From Aliivibrio_A sp016764915 (GTDB taxonomy: Bacteria > Pseudomonadota > Gammaproteobacteria > Enterobacterales > Vibrionaceae), in contig OZ245058.1 of assembly GCA_965224595.1 (NCBI GenBank), positions 558,001 to 622,000 on the forward strand: 64,000 nucleotides of DNA. The letters are read 5' to 3'. A program made the translations under genes and the position numbers. Below the pieces are notes generated by a model. It worked only from the letters and a program-made list of their open reading frames with translations. It did not search any database and was not told the DNA's origin. Shown one piece after another: positions 59,790 to 64,000 of the stretch (its first letter is position 1; each line of letters starts with the position of its first letter).

Positions 59790-61019
59790 TTGAAACACTA
59801 CTTACCCGCATATATTGAGCTGTTCACGAAAATGTGCAGTGCAATATTTATCTTAATGTTGGGTAAATTGTTGTTTGATCATACCGGGAGCTTATGGGCT
59901 TTTGCGACTGCATTTGGTAGCGAATTTCTCATCGTCTCAGGAATGCAGTATTTTGCTGGTAAAGCGTCAGACACCTTCTCCCCAATTAAGATTTTACTAC
60001 TTTGTAGTCTGTTCTCTATCTCAACGTTTACTCTATTTGTATTTACGTATGAATACGACCCGACCATGACTCTGTTTTTTGGTGCATTGACCATTTTTGT
60101 TAGTCGGCCATTTTATCGCAGTGCATTGTATGTGTTTGTTCGTAATAGTATAGAAAAAAAGCACCATGCAAGAGTGAATAGCCGAATAAGTGCAGGCTCT
60201 CAACTTGGACATATCATTGGTTTGTCCTTTACTGGTTTTGTCTTAGCAATTTACTCGGAGATATATCTTTTTGAGCTTATTACCGCAATTTTTGTGCTCT
60301 GTTTTATCTTAATTAAATGGGCAGATATAGACAGCGATTTGCAAAGCGAAAAGGAGTATGACAATAAAAACATCAATACCAGTTGGGGCGAGTTTTACTG
60401 TTACTGCTTATCAAATAAGGCATTCAGTGTTCGTTTGTTGAGTAGCTTTTCTATTGCCGTTTCACTGGGTGCTTTTTATGTATTGTTAACACCAACGGTG
60501 AGCGCCAAATTTGGCGGAGACTCAAGCTGGCAGTCAATATTAGGGACAAGTTATGCCCTAGGCGTAATCAGTGGAGGGGTGCTGAGTAAATTCTATCAAC
60601 AACAAGTACAGCGAATCTCTTCTGACTCTATAATGTACGTCAATCAAATTACCGCGGCTGTTGTATTCTTCTGTTATGGATATTTTGATTCATTGATTGC
60701 GATGCCTTTATTGTTGCTCTGTTTTGGCATCACATCATCACTGTCCACCGTGCGGCTCTCGATGTTTTTACAGCACTATGTCACAGAAGATATTGCCGGA
60801 CGTACTTCTGCTATTCAAAACGTAATGTTAGCATTTGGCAACGTAGTGATTGCGTATTTTGTTGCGTATCTGCATGATATCTCTTTTCAATATGCAGCCA
60901 TTGGTGTGGCTTGCTTAAGTGTACTTATGATGATACTCAATGTGTTGGTATATTCTCTTTACCCAATAATTGCTAGCGATAACCAGAGTGAACTTGTGGC
61001 TGTTGAAAAAAATGAGTAA
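59790..61019 (+). CDS. Major facilitator superfamily transporter
   Basis: A 409-residue inner-membrane protein with about 12 membrane helices and a central charged loop (about 190-205). It starts with TTG; a strong AAGGAGA site 7 bases upstream supports this. The fold and length are those of an MFS permease, but I see no motif that names the substrate. It is convergent with a LysR gene (stops 4 bases apart). Confidence 0.82.
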   Translation: MKHYLPAYIELFTKMCSAIFILMLGKLLFDHTGSLWAFATAFGSEFLIVSGMQYFAGKASDTFSPIKILLLCSLFSISTFTLFVFTYEYDPTMTLFFGALTIFVSRPFYRSALYVFVRNSIEKKHHARVNSRISAGSQLGHIIGLSFTGFVLAIYSEIYLFELITAIFVLCFILIKWADIDSDLQSEKEYDNKNINTSWGEFYCYCLSNKAFSVRLLSSFSIAVSLGAFYVLLTPTVSAKFGGDSSWQSILGTSYALGVISGGVLSKFYQQQVQRISSDSIMYVNQITAAVVFFCYGYFDSLIAMPLLLLCFGITSSLSTVRLSMFLQHYVTEDIAGRTSAIQNVMLAFGNVVIAYFVAYLHDISFQYAAIGVACLSVLMMILNVLVYSLYPIIASDNQSELVAVEKNE

Positions 61020-61023
61020 GCCG

Positions 61024-61902
61024 TTATTGACTCATAAAGTCAATAAATAGTCGGACTTTTTCGGGTTGATGCGCTTTATGGTTATAGATTAAATAGACAG
61101 CTCTTGGGTTTGCTGACCAATCATCTAATACTCTAACAAGTCTGCCATCTTCTATGTAATTGTGGATCATGATATTTGGCATTAACGTGATGCCTAAGCT
61201 ATCAGCACAAGCGTGGCGAACCACGTTGAGTTCACTCGCTTCAAACCGAGCAGCATCATTGATGGTGACGGTTTCACCGTGCTGGTTATTTAATACCCAT
61301 TTCAGCAGTGGGCGACCTTTAAGCAAGTTGTGGTGATGAAGATCGTTGGCATGTTTCAATTCGGGAGCCGTCGCTAAATAACTCGGACTAGCGACTAAAA
61401 TATCTTCTAAAGAACCAATTTTACGAGCAATTAAATTAGAATCTCTTTGTGGGCCAATTCTAAAGATAAGATCCCATTCTGTTGGGTCTAATAGCTCCGG
61501 CTGACTGCTCATGAAGAGCTCGATATTAATCTCCGAGTATTGGAACATGAATTGATTTAGAATGGGTTGTAACATCATTTTAGTCAGGTTCGCAGGTGCT
61601 GCTATTTTTAATTTGCCAGCAGCGCCTTTGCATTCGTCACTTATCTGTTCACTGGTGCGAATGAGTGCTTGTAAAACTGGCCCACACTCATCGTAAAATT
61701 TTTGTCCTGATTCAGTCAAAGATAGCTTTCTCGCATGGCGATTTAATAGACGGATTTCAAGTGACTCTTCCAGTGCTTGAATGCGACGCGTAATGGTTGC
61801 CACTGGCACCATTGTTTTGCGAGAAGCTGAAGTGAAACTGCCATATTTGACGACGAGACGGAAAAGGTTGAGATCATCTAATTTCATGGAGTGTTTTGAC
61901 AT
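61024..61902 (-). CDS. LysR-family transcription regulator
   Basis: A 292-residue LysR protein. The N-terminal winged helix (about 7-66, FTSASRKTMVPVATITRRIQALE) belongs to the subgroup with a T-I-TRRI recognition helix, and the C-terminal substrate domain is about 90-292. Neighbours do not reveal the target; the convergent MFS gene is a weak candidate. An inverted repeat lies just upstream of the start. A second in-frame ATG is at 61887. Confidence 0.9.
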   Translation of the reverse strand: MSKHSMKLDDLNLFRLVVKYGSFTSASRKTMVPVATITRRIQALEESLEIRLLNRHARKLSLTESGQKFYDECGPVLQALIRTSEQISDECKGAAGKLKIAAPANLTKMMLQPILNQFMFQYSEINIELFMSSQPELLDPTEWDLIFRIGPQRDSNLIARKIGSLEDILVASPSYLATAPELKHANDLHHHNLLKGRPLLKWVLNNQHGETVTINDAARFEASELNVVRHACADSLGITLMPNIMIHNYIEDGRLVRVLDDWSANPRAVYLIYNHKAHQPEKVRLFIDFMSQ

Positions 61903-61922
61903 ATCAATGTTGGACCAAAATA

Positions 61923-61949
61923 TTATCTATAGAATTACAAAGTAGATAA
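61923..61949. promoter_or_regulatory. Inverted repeat upstream of the LysR gene
   Basis: TTATCTA and TAGATAA are perfect 7-base arms with a 13-base spacer, 20-47 bases before the LysR start codon. Placement fits an autoregulatory LysR binding site. The rest of the 286-base region to the next gene shows nothing else I recognise. Confidence 0.45.
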
Positions 61950-62188
61950 GTCTATATTTCTTTGCAAGAAGTATGTTGTTTCACATCAAAACTTTGGTGA
62001 ATCTCTAAATAATACACAGCCTGTAGGTTGATGAGATACTGAAATACGACTACTTTTAATATTATTGCAAGTAAAAATAGTACCAAAAAATGTAACATAC
62101 TGACTGGTTGAGGCAGAGTATATGTTGGTAATCATCAGTAAGAATCATAAATGGTTAGGTTGTTGTTCTTTGGAACAAGAGAGGAGAT

Positions 62189-63334
62189 ATGTCTATTAAG
62201 CAAAAACACACGAATGATGATGATTCAGTTAAACCTTCGCTCTTTTCCCAAGAAGTTGCACTATCCCTCTCTAAAAAAGAAGTGCTAATCGTTGATGATG
62301 ACCCAGTATTTAGAACGTTAGTATCGACCTGTTTAGAGGGGTTTTCGTGTCGAGTAACGGTTGCATCTAATGGATTAGAGGGCTTAATTTCATTGCGCGA
62401 GAATATCCCTGATATTCTATTGTGCGATCTTTCGATGCCAGTGATGTCGGGTGGTGAGTTCGTGGAAGAAGTGAGCCAACAATATCCGATGCTTCCTATG
62501 ATTGTGGTTTCTGGAACCGGAGATATGAAAGATGTGGCTAAAATGCTGCGTTATGGAGTGAAAGATTTCTTAGTCAAACCATTAGACAGTTTAACCACTC
62601 TGATATCGTCGCTAACTTCCGCACTTAAAGATGTCGATTCAACCGATTATATGATGAGAGACTTTTCCAGCCAGTGGTTTAAAACTGATGATTCTGAAGA
62701 GCAGCCAGAAGATCAGGAATTAAAATGGCATCTACAACAGTTAAAAGAGAATCCTAATGCAGCGAGAGAACTATTAGTTGGTTTATTACCTGAGCGCGAC
62801 TCTAATTGTGGTTCTTGGTGGTTGAATTACCGTGTCTTGCAATCAACCGATGAGCTTCCTATTGTGTTTGACTACTCTTGGTTGATTGATGGGCGTTTGG
62901 TTTTTTATGTTTTAGACTCGTCTACTGGGGAAGAGAACAGTGTTGGCACAACCCTATTAGTAAGAGCTTTTTTTGATGATTATATTCGAAATACGGAAGC
63001 CAATGAAAATGACCTTCAGCATTTGGTGGCGAGAATTGAGCGAGGAATGAGTCATTCAGGTTATGCTGACCCCATTGAAGGACTGTTTGGCATCATTAAC
63101 GTAGGTGATGAAGAGATCGATATTTTACCTGTTGGACTTTCTGCTATTTGGCAGCCCGGCTCAGCAGTGAATAACCTCTCTTCATTGAATATTCCAGTGA
63201 TGAATTTATTGGGGAAAAGCAGTCAAAAGAACCCAATGTATACTTTTAACTTAAGTCAGCATAACGGTACACTTCATCTACATAAAATTGGGTCAAGTAG
63301 TTTTAGTTTCACCATTAAACGAGTGATGAAGTAG
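62189..63334 (+). CDS. rssB: RssB-like response regulator
   Basis: A 381-residue protein. The receiver domain (about 31-145) has the acidic pocket VDDDP, phosphoacceptor Asp80 in LLCDLSMP and Lys130 in LVKP. A helical linker follows, then a degenerate PP2C-like domain (about 195-381). This layout and the PMIVVSGTGDMKDVAKMLRYGVKD segment match RssB, the adaptor that brings RpoS to ClpXP. A clean GAGGAG site precedes the ATG. The N-terminal 30 residues are longer than in E. coli. Target RpoS is inferred from the family. Confidence 0.85.
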   Translation: MSIKQKHTNDDDSVKPSLFSQEVALSLSKKEVLIVDDDPVFRTLVSTCLEGFSCRVTVASNGLEGLISLRENIPDILLCDLSMPVMSGGEFVEEVSQQYPMLPMIVVSGTGDMKDVAKMLRYGVKDFLVKPLDSLTTLISSLTSALKDVDSTDYMMRDFSSQWFKTDDSEEQPEDQELKWHLQQLKENPNAARELLVGLLPERDSNCGSWWLNYRVLQSTDELPIVFDYSWLIDGRLVFYVLDSSTGEENSVGTTLLVRAFFDDYIRNTEANENDLQHLVARIERGMSHSGYADPIEGLFGIINVGDEEIDILPVGLSAIWQPGSAVNNLSSLNIPVMNLLGKSSQKNPMYTFNLSQHNGTLHLHKIGSSSFSFTIKRVMK

Positions 63335-63479
63335 CGGTTTTTTAACGATTTAGTTACCATCTGTTATCAAAATAGCTAAAACCCTTACATTTTGTCGGTT
63401 TTTGTTTTCATTTAATTCCTATATATTCCTTATGCTTTTTAAAGTATCAATAGCAAACTGTATTAAGGAAGTATGAAAA

Positions 63480-63620
63480 ATGGCTTATGGAACCACAGAT
63501 AAAGAGTTTAAAGACCCGTATAATGTCTTCTATTTTATTGGACTGCTGCTTGCACTAGTACCAGCAACTTTAGTCGCAAGTCTAACTATGTACAAAGTGT
63601 TATCAGGTGGTCATTTCTAA
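63480..63620 (+). CDS. 46-residue single-pass membrane protein of unknown function
   Basis: The product begins MAYGTTDKEFKDPYNVFYFI and ends KVLSGGHF. One hydrophobic helix covers about residues 16-40, with a charged N-terminus of 15 residues. AAGGAAG lies 9 bases before the ATG and the next gene starts 25 bases after the stop, so it looks like a real small gene. I do not recognise the family. It is preceded by about 145 bases without a gene. Confidence 0.7.
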   Translation: MAYGTTDKEFKDPYNVFYFIGLLLALVPATLVASLTMYKVLSGGHF

Positions 63621-63645
63621 TCTAGCTTGATACGAGGAGGGTAAA

Positions 63646-64000
63646 ATGGCTATTAAACGTTATATTTATATCGCTCTAGGCTGGTTTTTTGTCTCTGTTG
63701 CGGTATTAGGCATTTTCCTTCCTTTGTTACCCACCACTCCATTTTTACTTTTAGCCAGCAGTTTCTTTATGAAAGGCTCAACACGTTTCTATAACTGGCT
63801 TACTCTGCACCCGACATTCGGACCAATTATTCTTGATTGGAATTTACACCATAGCGTATCTAAAAAAGTGAAACAAAAAGCGATCATACTTATTATTGCA
63901 AGTTTCTGTTTTTCAATTTGGCTAGTTCCTCTGTTATGGCAAAAGGCGATGCTGTTTCTATTTGCCTCCATTCTACTTTTTTGGTTTATTCGTTTGCCTA
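63646..64000 (+). CDS. YbaN/DUF454 family inner-membrane protein (partial)
   Basis: The first 118 residues of a gene cut by the window end. The opening MAIKRYIYIALGWFFVSVAV and FLPLLPTTPFLLLASSFFMKGS are the DUF454 signature, and RFYNWLTLHPTFGPIILDW is also typical. Three or four membrane segments. Function unknown. GGAGGG lies 5 bases before the ATG. Confidence 0.88.
   Translation, partial: MAIKRYIYIALGWFFVSVAVLGIFLPLLPTTPFLLLASSFFMKGSTRFYNWLTLHPTFGPIILDWNLHHSVSKKVKQKAIILIIASFCFSIWLVPLLWQKAMLFLFASILLFWFIRLP

Overview
The window is a gap-free stretch of a gammaproteobacterial chromosome with moderate-to-low G+C. It most resembles Vibrionaceae. The evidence is the hubP/fimV-truA-accD neighbourhood, a full cytochrome c maturation operon, an ECF sigma/DUF3379 pair lying between fadL and fadIJ, an RpiR-type NanR with a SiaPQM TRAP transporter for sialic acid, and protein sequences close to Vibrio and Escherichia relatives. 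I cannot name the species. I saw no rRNA, tRNA, CRISPR array, insertion sequence or phage genes.

Layout: (1) 1-6.4 kb is the ccm operon (tail of ccmA, then ccmBCDEFGHI), with overlapping or nearly touching genes. (2) 6.6-23.7 kb is a backbone whose order I recall as the Escherichia order: mlaA, fadL, fadI, fadJ, sixA, smrB, prmB, aroC, epmC. Inserted in it are a diguanylate cyclase, an ECF sigma/anti-sigma pair, a TraF-like outer-membrane protein and an M16 peptidase. An orphan promoter-plus-terminator unit upstream of fadI looks like a small RNA gene. (3) 23.7-34.9 kb is a sialic acid catabolism cluster: nagA, an RpiR regulator, siaM, siaQ, siaP, an SGNH esterase, nanM, nanE, nanK, nanA, nanR. 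It sits between epmC and yfcL. (4) 35.2-43.2 kb is a second accessory block between yfcL and mnmC: a chemoreceptor with a sigma-28-like promoter, a secreted EF-hand protein, a YhcH/NanQ protein, a membrane diguanylate cyclase, and an AcoR-like sigma-54 activator divergent from an aldehyde dehydrogenase with a sigma-54 promoter. (5) 43.2-59.7 kb returns to the backbone: mnmC, fabB, (acyltransferase), pdxB, asd/usg, hubP, truA, accD, folC, dedD, cvpA, purF. (6) 59.8-64 kb carries an MFS transporter, a LysR regulator, an RssB-like response regulator, a 46-residue membrane protein and a truncated YbaN-family gene.

How the genes work together: the sialic acid genes form one pathway. SiaPQM imports sialic acid, NanM speeds its anomer conversion, the SGNH enzyme may remove O-acetyl groups, and NanA, NanK, NanE and NagA convert it to glucosamine-6-phosphate. 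A 13-bp palindromic motif (GRAGT-N3-RCTYC) occurs at nanA/nanR, twice before nanE and once before the distant yhcH/nanQ gene. This suggests one NanR regulon that includes nanQ. FadR-like sites before fadL, fadI and fabB tie fatty acid uptake, breakdown and synthesis together.

The most interesting unexplained signals are the candidate small RNA at 11839-11913, the NanR-like operator family, the N-terminally extended SGNH esterase, and the two classes of near-identical tandem repeats in hubP.
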